Positions 1 through 11,500 of a stretch of 64,000 bases of DNA are shown here, piece by piece (position 1 is the stretch's first letter; each line of letters begins with the position of its first letter). Origin of the DNA: Smittia aterrima (lineage: Eukaryota > Arthropoda > Insecta > Diptera > Chironomidae); assembly GCA_033063855.1 (NCBI GenBank), contig CP093830.1, forward strand, positions 9,796,854 through 9,860,853, read 5' to 3'. The notes beneath the pieces are model-generated. The model was not told the DNA's origin, did no database searches, and saw nothing but the letters and a program-made list of their open reading frames with translations. A program made the translations under genes and the position numbers.

Positions 1-3000
1 TCTGTTACAAGAAGCTCACAAACTTTTCAACTCCCAACGACAAGTGCGGATTCATTCGTATCAATAGTGAATCCGTTGTTCCTTACACAGTCCGCGATGG
101 ACAAAAGATGGTGCCGCTGTTCTATTTCGAGGGAGAGACTGACAACCTTAAGTTAAAAGCAGATTCATTAAGTGGCTGGGATCTCTCGTATTTGAAATTC
201 TGTTGTAAAGTGCAAGGCATTCGAAATGAACTTTTTGCAAGTGAAACAGTCGCAGTGATTAGTCTCGACGATATCAAGAGTTACTTCCCTCAAGGAACAA
301 TTTTTGAAGACTATTGGCCAAACAAAGTCGTTGACACTCAATTACTCGTAGCTCAGAAGTCACACAACAGCACAATCAACTGGACACATCCACCACCAAA
401 GCAAATCACTACCGCTGCTGCTGTGCAAAGAGCCCCGCAACCAGTTCAGCAGAAACCAGCGCAGCGTCCAATGACCAACAGCAGTGTTGCAGGACTTCAG
501 CAAATGTATCAGAACAATGTTGACATGAACTACTTACGAACAATGCAACAGAGTGGCATAACAAATCAACAGGCGAGTTTAGCGGCACTAGTGAGTTCTC
601 ATAACGGATTCACATCAAAATATTAATTTTTACCTAAAAAAATCCACTTTTGCAGGCTTTGAGCAACGGATGGAGCAGTCAATTGACGCAATCTCAGTTT
701 GATCAGATGCTGAGACTTTCCGCAACTCAGAGTAAACAAGTAAGCGAGAAATCTTCAATCCAAACAATTTTTTTAATAAATACATTTTGTTTTAGTCATC
801 ATCGTCAACTAGTCGATCGTATACAAGTCGCCAGCAGCAACAGCAAATGCAAAGTTTACTCCAAAGTCAACTTTATCCTTATGCAAACTCAAACATGTCG
901 ATGAGCAGTAACGGGCATTCGCGATCTGGAACTCAGCAGCCACCGCCACTTGTTCGATCTCAAAATCAATCACAATTGTAAGTCGATTACTTTCGATACG
1001 TAAATAATTAGAGTTTGAGGGATATTTGAGCATGTTGTCCTTGTAATTAGAATTTCACTTCCATCTTCAAATTCTTCCATTTCGGTTCTTGTGCTCTTCT
1101 CAATTTTCTCCTAATTCACTTTAATGACTTTCCATTTGAGAAGAATTTCCTATGAGTAAACACGTGATCTCATCGCTATGAAGTGATGTCATCAAATTTC
1201 CCAAAATAATAGCCCATGAGTCAGCCCATGCGTCTTGTAACACATCTCTCTCTCTCCTTCGTGGATGTGGGCGTAAATAAAGGTTGTTGTGTGAGTTGGT
1301 GCTTGACGTATTTAACATCTGTTTCCGCTAGAATGTTGATTAAATGTGACAAAGTTGATAAAGAGATGAACTTCGAATTCCTTAAAGTCAATCCCGCGTT
1401 AATATTCAATATGGTCAAAGCACAGGTCAACCAGGTCACCCACTGAACCGATGCCCCTTTCCCTAGAATCATTATGCGTTTTACCAATGACGAAAAAAAA
1501 AAGATCGACAAATTTAAACTGAGAAATATTCATTGTTTGCTTCGAGTGATTTGGGTTGTTGAACTGTCACTTCCTTCACTCGGAGTGACGAATTTTATTT
1601 ATTTTCTTTTCCTTCTTGTCATGATTTGATTAATTTCTTTCATTTTTGTTTAATTGGAATTGGGATTTCGATGTTTCACATAAAAAAATTCGAGTCGAGT
1701 GCGATCGCAACTTGAAGTCCGAACATAAATTTATTTATGCGATGCTTTCAATTTCTTATCAAAACCACTCGGGCTTGAGGTTGAGATTACATTGACCTTA
1801 TGATTTCTCTTTTAAGTCTTTCGCTTAAGACGGTGATTAAGTTTGTAAATAACCCAGCCATTCACACTCATTCACAAAACAAAGCAACACATAAAAATGC
1901 TCACTAATTAAAATTAATTAAGTTTTTTTTAAAAAGCTTATGAATTGAATAAGAAAACAAACAAAAATTTCTGATTGAAAAAACGCGACTTTCGTCCTCA
2001 TAATGTTTCTAGGTCAAATTGTGGTGTAACTGGTTCAACGCCTCAATTACGCTCCTCCACAAACCAATCCACTTCACAACCTACCGCCTATCCCTATCCA
2101 GCCAGCAATAGTGTTAATAGTAGTAGCAATAGCAAAAGTAACAGTAATGTTGTGACGATCACTCGATGCCCTACGACAGCATCGGCTGGATCGAATGCTC
2201 AAGGTGGCTCTTCGTTTTTAACGAGAATCCCAGCGTCAACTACAATTACACCTACGCAATATTATAATGGCAAAGACAGCTCGTTGTCTTCAGCTCTCTC
2301 AATTTATCCGAAGAACTCTCAGTCGGCTAATACGCGAAGCATCATTCAAAGTTCTGTCTCTCCAGTGATCGCTTCTCCGACACGAGCCAGTCCTCAAGCT
2401 GGCTATGCCAAACAACCATCGATATCACCAGCATCCTCAATGCACATACCTGCTGTCATTCAACAGCAGATTGATGAATTGTTGCTTAAGCAAAACTTTG
2501 GTAGTCTTGCGAATCCTGAACTCTTGAAAGAGACACTTTTAACTTATAATAGCATGTATGCTAAAGCTCAACAGCAGAACGCATTAGCTGGCAATCAATC
2601 CTTATCCTCCCCAAACAACCATTCTTCCTATCCTATTCGCAATAAGAGCGTAATCACGACATCACGAGCCAGTGCTATGGATGTAATCGATCTATCTGCT
2701 TCTAATTCCCCCACTTCATCAAGGTCGATGTCTGCGGTTGCTGCACTTCAGCTTCAACAAGCACAAACAGCGTCGGCTGCTAATAAACGAGCACAAAATG
2801 GACAATATTTGAATGGGAATCAATCGTCTCGCTCAATGCAATCGTCGTCGTCTTCGTCAGCCAGTACGAGACTACAGCAACAGCAAATGGAAATGCAGAA
2901 CTTATACACGAACGCGTATAAGATTGAAAAGACTTTCATAGAAAATCAAATGGTTCATTGCATCAATATGATTCCATATTCACCTAATAGTGATATGATC

Positions 3001-3401
3001 ATTCCGCTGAGCGAGATGCGCGATCAATTTTATCCAAATGCTAATCTCGATGTTTGTAAGCGAGTCATGCAAGCTCTGGACATCAATCTCTACAGTGGAA
3101 CAAAGTAAATTCGATATTTGAAGTTAACCAGACAAAATTTAATTCTTCTTCTTTTTCGTTTTTTTTCTATCTAGACCTCAATACAATGCATACACTCAAC
3201 TGGGTAAAACAATCGCTGACAATGTTCCATTCGTTCGAGTCTGCGATGTAATTACTTACATGCCCCAAATAAATTATATGGTGAGATGATGATTTTTATG
3301 CGTTGTTGTGAAGAGAAAACTTTATAGAAATTTTTTCGTTTTAGGTACGTGGACAAATGCAAGAGGCTAAGAGCGCGTCGAAGCGAGCGCGTATCAGCTA
3401 G
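1..3401 (+). CDS. Conserved S/Q-rich protein of unknown function, 3' part
   Basis: I do not recognise this protein. Its 5' end lies outside the window. Exons by frame and GT-AG borders are 1-590 (open from the first base, codons starting at base 3), 656-739, 796-977, 2013-3104, 3175-3280 and 3345-3401, giving about 702 visible residues. The first 120 residues look like a folded domain: they are rich in aromatic and hydrophobic residues and include FYFEGE, LKFCCKVQGI and FEDYWPNKVVDTQLL. A long low-complexity stretch rich in Ser, Gln, Asn and Ala follows, then a second ordered part (TFIENQMVHCINMIPYS to FVRVCDVITYMPQINYM). The annotated end is basic, SASKRARIS, at a TAG. Mixed ordered and Q/S-rich sequence with a basic tail suggests a nuclear regulatory protein, which is inference only. 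The frame stays open beyond the stop (see next entry). Confidence 0.75.
978..2012 (+). other. Intron of the S/Q-rich gene
   Basis: The donor is CAATT|GTAAG at 978 and the acceptor TTTCTAG ends at 2012. It splits a Leu codon (phase 2). I see no further coding exon or RNA gene inside. Confidence 0.7.
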
Positions 3402-4091
3402 GAAACGGGGCTGGGGACATTACCAACATCAGCGTGTCCCCAGGCGACACTTTCATCTGCGACTTCTAAAACATCTCCGGGGTCAACATCAACAAAAGCT
3501 TCCGAATATAATAACTTTTCTGACTTCTGGCAACAAATGTCTCATGGGCTGCTAATGAAAAAGAAAGAGCAGCACATTCAAAGTCAAATTTTACTTCAAC
3601 AACAACAGCAAATGTCTCAAATACAACAACATCATCACTCATTTCCATCGCCTATCACACCTACTTACGATAAGAAAGTGTTTTCATCTCCATCATCAAG
3701 TTGTCGTTACGATGGCGCTAGTAGCAACGGAAGCTCAGCTAGTAACAATATCCCCGCAGAAGTGTCGTCCAATGCTTCACTTTATTCATCACCCTCGTCA
3801 ACCGCTTCGACTCCAGGCTCGTCTTCTAGTAATCAGCGTCATTGTTACGGTCAATTTCCTTTCAATGACGTTTACGGATCCAGTGGAAACTTTTTAAGTT
3901 CATCATATGCCGCGGCCGCTGCCCTCGGAACATCTCATCACGATTTATCTCGATCATGTTCCGCTTTACCGTCGCCAACTATTTATCCACCAACGCCTCC
4001 TCCCTCGACTCCCTGGATTCACCCTGCATGGTTCGGCGCAATGGAATCGTCCGGATACATGAAAACACCAAAAACAAATCCTTTTGATTAA
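3402..4091 (+). CDS. In-frame 229-codon extension beyond the TAG of the preceding gene
   Basis: Directly after the TAG at 3399-3401 the same frame stays open to a TAA at 4089-4091. The translation resembles the upstream protein in composition: Ser-, Gln- and Pro-rich, with a QILLQQQQQMSQIQQHHH run, many Ser clusters and a Pro-rich WIHPAWFGAMES segment, ending TPKTNPFD. Two readings fit. One is translational readthrough of TAG. The other is an alternative acceptor using the AG of that TAG, which would join 3280 to 3402 in phase 0 and replace the 18-residue RGQMQEAKSASKRARIS-type end. The alternative acceptor lacks a pyrimidine tract, so I favour readthrough. A separate gene starting at ATG 3537 is less likely. 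An AATAAA follows near 4151. Confidence 0.55.
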   Translation, partial: ETGLGTLPTSACPQATLSSATSKTSPGSTSTKASEYNNFSDFWQQMSHGLLMKKKEQHIQSQILLQQQQQMSQIQQHHHSFPSPITPTYDKKVFSSPSSSCRYDGASSNGSSASNNIPAEVSSNASLYSSPSSTASTPGSSSSNQRHCYGQFPFNDVYGSSGNFLSSSYAAAAALGTSHHDLSRSCSALPSPTIYPPTPPPSTPWIHPAWFGAMESSGYMKTPKTNPFD

Positions 4092-5559
4092 GAAAGACGA
4101 AGGTATTACACTCCGCTGGGAAAAAAAATTATTTCATTAAAATGATCATATGAATAAATTCTAATTCGTTTCTTGCTACCAACCATTTCATCAAAAGCAT
4201 TAATAACGGTTAGTTCCATAAGTTTACTTTTTAAGTTTGCCCCTTAACTTATTACAATGAATTATTATTTAAGCGGTTTCCCTGTAAAAACAAAGTAAAG
4301 AAAATATGTTTATGAACCTAAATGTGTAAACTAAATGTTTGTATTCCAATATGAAGCAAAACTTTAACTGTAACTAAGATGAAGGAAGACGACAGAGAAG
4401 TGTAGATCGAAAAACATTTAAGGCTGCATAAAAGGTAGAGTCTCGACACGAGAACAAAATTTATTTAGTTAGGATGGTCAGAGTTCTTCAAATGTTTGCT
4501 GATTCTGAATATTTTTCTGAAATCTGTACGGCGAGAGTTTTCCAAAATGTAAAAAGATTATCGCTCTACGCTCAGAATGAAAATGTATGAAAAGGAAAAT
4601 GACGAATAGAGATAAGATAAAATGACGATCAATGAAAACTTTTGTTGACTTAGTTGTTTCAAGTGAGAACACAAACAGAAAAATCCTACTCAATAAAAGA
4701 GATGAAATAGTCAAAAGTGAAAATCACTTGAGTTCGTGTTTTTATTTGATTTCAAGAGTTCTCAGCTTTAGGAAAAACAAGTCGTTGAGAAATAATTTTT
4801 TGGATCAGTGCCAGTGAAGCTTTCAACAACTTTCGAAGTGAGAAAGCTTTTCAAGAGCTTTTCGAATATTTAAAAGCTTTTGCGAGAGTTTCTCCATTCG
4901 AAGAGGAGTTTCTCTAAATGTGTGAGTGTGCGGAAAAACAGTTGTTAGCACAAAACCGTCGGAAAGACGAGTGCAGAGTGACATTGTGATTGTTTAATTA
5001 AAATAAATCTAGTTAAAAATGAATTATTAAAAGCGTCACAGGTTGTCGCGTGAAATGACATTTGTGCTTATTCGTTGATAGTGAAATTGAAGATTGTTGA
5101 AGGCCATGGAAGTTTTCATTTATAAAATGAAGTGCGAAAATTTTCTTCTCCGAGGAAAAAAAGTTCATCGAAAGTCGTAGACGGAAAATTCTCTCTCGCT
5201 GACAGAGTTTCGCGCGCGTGTGTTGGTGTATCAGAAACACTTTTCCACAACTCCGGAAAATGGTTTTTCCCGATGAACAACAACAAAGACTGAGAGTGTG
5301 ACTTTGTTATCTGCAAATAAAATAGTTGAAGATTCGCCAAAAATAAGTTTAAGGCCAAAAAGCAAAGTTTTCCAAATCCATTAAAGAGAAAATGTTTAAT
5401 TTGTTGTTTCTTTGGATTTAAAGGAAAGAAAGTTCTTGCCAATTGTTATCTTCTCTGCAATCGAAGAGAAGAAAAGTTGTGAGAGGAAGGAAAGCTTGTT
5501 ATCGTGTGTGAAAATTATCGTGTGGAAGGATCCGGAATTTTATTGACAATTTGTTTGTA
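4092..5559 (+). other. 3' UTR of the S/Q-rich gene, then probable 5' leader of the SH2 adaptor gene
   Basis: An AATAAA near 4151 sits about 60 nt after the TAA and is a likely poly(A) signal. From about 4800 the sequence becomes purine-rich with many short ATG frames, which is typical of a long leader, and continues to the ATG at 5560. A TCAGTG at 4804 is a weak initiator candidate. No convincing protein is seen here. Confidence 0.4.
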
Positions 5560-8500
5560 ATGGAGAAAGTAAAGAAATTCCTGAAAGTGCAAACGGAGCC
5601 GCCGTGTGAGCATCGACCAAGGCAACAAGTTCAAGCGCATCCACAAGTTGGCCGTCGAAGGAGAAAGAGTAGAGCAAGAAGAGATGGGTGAGTGAACATC
5701 AGAGATGAGAAAACTCGGTGACTCATGCTTTTCCTTCACGATTTGTCACAGGCGACTATCTGGAGCCAGTGGACATTCAAATAAAAGCGACAACGGAACT
5801 TTAACCGGGCCCGGATCGATTGTTAATTTGAATCCGCATGTTCAAACTGTGACGCAAGCTGAAACGCTAAGGCAAAAAGCTTTTGCTAAACTCAGAATGT
5901 TCAACTTTTCGCTCAACTGGGATTTGCATATGAATCAATGCAAGTGAGTTTCACAATAAAAAAATTCAATTCGGGAAATGTTTGTTCAACCCTCGTTCGC
6001 TCCTTTATTTCTTGTTTTAGACCACGAAGCCTCCTAAATCGACGACTGTATCGGAGTCGAAAATACGACGATAACGAGCTTTACCGCAGCAATAGTTTCA
6101 GGTTTCAAAGGTTTGAACGGGGAAATGATGCAACGGGAAGACGCAACGGCAAACAGGTGAGTTCGACGTCTTCTGATGAATAGAATTGGGTCAAGTGAGT
6201 CATTAAAACCTTTTTCTATCAAACATTCATCTACGAGAAATATGAAAAAGCACTAAAAGTTCATTAACAAACAGGATTTGTGACCTGCCCACTCATAAAC
6301 GACCACATCGATCAGTTTGAAGAACTGTTTGAGAAATTAATTTATTCTAATGTGCTCGTTGAGCGAGGAAAAGCAATTTCAAGCGAAAAAGTTGATGCCT
6401 GAATGTCAGGCGATGATGAATCGCAAAGTTACTGATTGAATCTTTTACAACAAAAAAAAAATAGGCTGATCAAAGATTTTGTTAAAGGATTCGTAAATAA
6501 CATTCTTATCAAGAAGAGCTTAGAAACAAACAAACAAACACCGGAATTGTCTTATCACAATGTTAGCAGATGGCTCGCCAATCCATAAAAGAATTTACTC
6601 AGAACCATCATCATCTTGAAGATGATTCCATTTATTTAATATTTATTTCGTTAAGACGATGTTTCTCTCCTATCATGTTCCACCTTTCTATGTGAGGTGT
6701 AATAAATCAAAACTCTGATCCCCATAAATTAGATTTTCCGCAGAGAAAGGAAAATTGCATAGGAACAAGAAGAAGAAAGGGAAAATTGTTATTAATTTAT
6801 TTGTTCAAGTTTTTTTCTTTTCTCCATACGGCTTCATCGTCTCACTCCTCGAATGCTTTTTTTTGCGCGATAATTTAATATCAGTAATTGCTACGCACGA
6901 CCCTAGAGTGTAGGGAATCGCCTGCAACGAGAAAGTTTCGTGAAATTTGAGAGAGAAGAAGAATTATGGTCGATGAGATTCCAAAGGAATTCTGGGGAGA
7001 AGCTTCGTTAATAATTCTGGAGCTTTAATTAATTGCTAGAACTTTTATTTTCGATGTAAACGTTGACTTGCAAAACAACGTGAAGCGAATGGGAATAAAT
7101 CGAAAGAATTTTCTTCGTTATTTAATAAATAAAAACTTATCCACTTACTTGGACCCTCGGTGAGACCTTTTCTTTGCAATCGGGATGCTGCGAGCCGTCC
7201 AGCGGTGAAAGTAAAAGTTTGAGTTAATTGGGGAGCGAAACGCAAGCTATCGATATCACAAATGGGGGGATAAAGGATCTCGTTGCTTCTAATGGTAAAA
7301 TTATGACATCGAACGAGGCGATGGTTTCCACATTTCGTCGATTGGACATTGTAGGGGGAACGAAGAGTTACGTGAAGCCTTAGAAGCTTCTGCCATTGAT
7401 TGCCGAAATATTTTCCGAGAGATATCTTTCTTGTTTTATGTATTTTTGATAAAGCTTCTAAGTCTCACGACACTCTCCGACTGTCAAGCGTAAAACAATA
7501 AAGTCCAAACCACAAATTTTCATGAGCTCACCTTCTTCTCTGATATTTGAGCACCAGGTGCCATTAATGAATTTTTAAGAGCAGCAACTTCACGTCTCAT
7601 AAATTAAGTCGATGGAAAGTTTTCGTCCCTTTTTCGGTAAAATCTTTCCTGTCTGGTCGGAATTTGAAAATTATTTGTTTTCTTCGTTCTTGATTTTTCT
7701 GTCTAAGTCGCATCTCCTGAGACTTTCTTTGCTTTTAAGATGAAAATAAATTTTCAACTTTAAATTCTTTGACTCAGACTGCTACTCAAGAATTTTCTTA
7801 ACAAAACTTAGCAGCAGTGAAAATTTTCCATTAAATTTTCAAAGCAATTTCCTCATGCGATGCTTACTGCTCATAAATAACTGAAATGCCACTTTAAGGA
7901 TGGGGTCAGCTCGAAAACTAGCACGATAATGGATGATAAGACGGGGAAGAGAACGAAATGGGATAAATTACGATCCTCGAGCATGTACACATTTAAAATT
8001 AGTATGCAAATTTCTCTCGAACAGCATTTTAAGAATTTCCCTCAAATTCAATTTCAAAATGTTAAATTTAATCGAAGCATGAGAGGGAGAAAAGACTCAG
8101 CAACTCTTGACCATGTACGAGATATCGTATTTAAAAATAAAATATATTACCTTCAGTAATGGGGGATAAGCTAAGGATAGATTAGGATCCATAAGTGAAA
8201 AGTTGATGAATAAATTTTAAAGCTAATGCCTCGAAAGATCGCAATTAAATTCTTTGAATGAGACAATTGACTTAATGGATGTAATGGAACTTCATTCCTG
8301 CTTTGATTGAATGTGAAACCGAAGTTTCATGCCGGAAATGGTAGACGAGAGATAAGAGGAAATGTAACAGGAATTTCAATTGCCTTTGGGATGTTCATCC
8401 TTGTCTCGAATCCTTTAAACCGAGAATTTTCACTTTTACACTTTTTACGATTTCGCAATATTTTTTATTTTTTTATGATTTTCTCTTCTCTCTCTTTTTT

Positions 8501-11500
8501 TTTTGTAGAAAATTGACATGTTTTATGGAAATTTATTCACGAGTCATGAGGGTGGAACTGTTCTCTTTTCGGTTGAAAAATTTGCCTAATTTTCCGCTCA
8601 TTTTTTGCCGAATTTCTGTGGTGGCAGGTACTGTTGTTGAGGCTTAGCTCCGCCAAGAGGTTGGGCATTCTGATTGTAGCCCGAGAACTGTTGTTGCTGA
8701 TAAACTTGGTTTGATGGCTGAGCGTTGTAATTTTGCGATGCCTGGGCGTGATGTCCTTGTTGTTGGTATTGTCCACGGCTAGCTTGTTGTTGCTGATGAC
8801 CTTGATGTTGATATTGCCCCTGGTTTCCGTGCTGTTGTTGAGGCTGGCTTTGAGCGAGTTGTGCTTGGAGCTGGAGAATTCTTTGACCTTCAGCTTCAAC
8901 TTCAGCGGCGACTTTCTTTTGAAGTTCAACTTGTCTGTAATTAGCGAAGAAAAATTAAATTTCCGGCTTCAACATTTTTAATTTCCGTGACACTCACTCG
9001 TAATATTCTGCTGGAAGGCTTGGGGGTGTTGGAAGGTGAGCTCCCTCTGGTTGGAATCCATTGGCATCAGCTTTGTATGAAACAGCGATTTGTTGACCAT
9101 CTGGGGCAGTGTAGCTGTAGCTTCCGATTGCGACTTGTTCAGGGTAGTCTGGGTATTGTGCTCCTGGGTTGTTCAAGTAACCTTCTTCTTGGGCCATGAT
9201 TCCGTTGCCAGTCAAGTACTTGAAACGGTATTTTCCATCTCCTTGATGTGGTTCATTTTCGACTAAACAATTAAATAATTTTTCATATTTTTTGAAGATC
9301 TAAATTTCATTCAAATGAACTTACATTCGAGGATTGGAATTGGGGTAGTGCTGGCTTGGTTATAAGCTTGTCCTTGTTGTTGATAGCTGTTGTGCTGTTG
9401 AGCTTGAGCTTGGTAGGATTGTTGAGGTTGTTGGTAGGATTGTTGAGGTTGTTGGTAAGATTGTTGACCACCGCTGTACGATCCAGTGCGAACTGATTGG
9501 AATCCATTTCCATTTGAGGTGGAAGTGAAGGTTCCATGGTTTAATCCTCCTTGGCTGTGTGATTGTTGAGACTGGAATTGCGAGTGTCCGCCAGCTGGAG
9601 CGGCATAAGTGTGCTGAGCATTTGATGCTTGAGCGAGTTTAGGAGTATCCAAGTTGAATCCACCAGCGGAATGAGCACTTGCTGGAGGAATGTATGCGTT
9701 ATCCAAGCGAGCAGCAATGGCTCCAGCGACAAGCACTGACAAAATCACAAAACTTTTCATTTTAAAGTTCACAAAAATATGACTCGATCAAATAAATGTT
9801 TATGAATATCGCGAGGTGATGACTGTTTACAACCACCGAACAAACTGAACTGATGATTCTCACCGATGCTGCTCATGGTTTTATAGTAAACCTTCTCCAT
9901 TCATGAAAGATCGCGCCGCAAACATGCGGTGACGTCGTCGAGAATTTCGCGTTCTCTTATGATCCGCAGAGAGATCAAATCTCTCATCTTTCAATTGGCA
10001 AGTTGCGTTTCTCTCGTTGGGGTTCGGCTTTTTAGTGATGGGGTCTTACGATCTCGCACTCAATGACGCGAATCGTTTTTCGGGCTTAAGCGAAATGAAG
10101 AAAAAGACACGAAACATGATTCGATTGCTTGAAGCAATGAGTTAATTGCTGATTGGGAAGACGATGGTAGATCGATGGCAAAAAAGGTTTTATGCTAAGA
10201 ATATTTTCGACAGTTGAGAATGTTTTTGTTGTGAGTCAAGTGCGAAGTATCTCGAGATATAATTGCGTTAATTGCCTTCATAAACACTTTAAAATTAATT
10301 TGACTAAAATCACCTCTAATTGCATGTGTTGACTCAACGACACGCTCGCGAGATGATTTCAATGTAACCGATTCCTCTCTCACTCTCCTTTCCTTTCACG
10401 TGCATCTTCATCGGCGGATTCATTACAATTTTAATATTTTTTTTTTGTGGATCGTCATCAAGCGAAGGTCGTTGGAGATCGGTTGGCACAGTTTTGGATT
10501 TGCTTTTGACAGCCAGATCGTTTTATTTAAGATTGAGAAAGCATTTCGATATGACCAACAATTAGTGAACGCGGATGACTTGAACTAACATTGACCGTAC
10601 CTTTCAATTGCGCCGCCGTTAATCGTTTTAATGGCAACAGTTCTCGTGTGAGATATTTGAGTAGTTATTCTCATCAACAGCAGCTAATAACTCAGCAAAT
10701 ACATTTCGCAGCTCGGTAAGCTCCATCAACATCATTAATCACACAATTAATCATCGTTCAACGAATTTTTTTACTTCAAAAACTATCTAAATACTGGTTC
10801 GGGGGATCAACTTCGTGTGTCTGATTTGGGCAAGATTGAAGCGTGTCAAACCAAATGCCGTTTGAGCTTAACAAAATGCATTTGAATTCCGGAAGGCGAG
10901 CAATCATTTGAATGGAATTTGCTGATGCATCAATCAGAGTTTCTGAACTCACTCAGAATTCTGTTAAATCGAAATGTTAATTTGTGATAAATTGCAAATT
11001 TGATTCACATTTTATTTTAATCCCCCGACGCGATGCGACGAACGATTTAATTTGTTGAGAGGAGAATATGCAAAAAAAAAATATTAATTGTCGATCGAGA
11101 ACGCAATCAGAATCGTCGATGTTTAAACGAGCCTGCGGTTGTTGTTGATTTAGCCTTGGTCTAAACTCATCATCGATGAATTGAAACTGATTCCGGAGAA
11201 ACAGTCAATGAGAGTCCAGCCAGACCCTGACCCAACTAAGGTGATGAATGATTCTCAATTAAAAGAGATTAATGCTTTTGGCGACGTTGCAATTAAAGAA
11301 GAATCGATTCTGCATCTTGAATTTGCAATCATCAGCCTTCAAAGATGCGATAAACGAACGATAATAAACTCTTTAATTGCGACTCGTTTTGCATTTCGCT
11401 TCTCCTCTTTGACGACCGATATCAACATCTTCGGATCAGACTTTTACTTTCATCGTGAACATCCCGAGAGGCGACAGGAGGAATCAATTTTCGGATTGAT

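Noticed and set aside
3537..4091. Separate single-exon gene starting at ATG 3537
   Set aside because: The frame extends upstream without a stop to the TAG at 3399 and is in phase with the preceding gene, so an extension explains it better.
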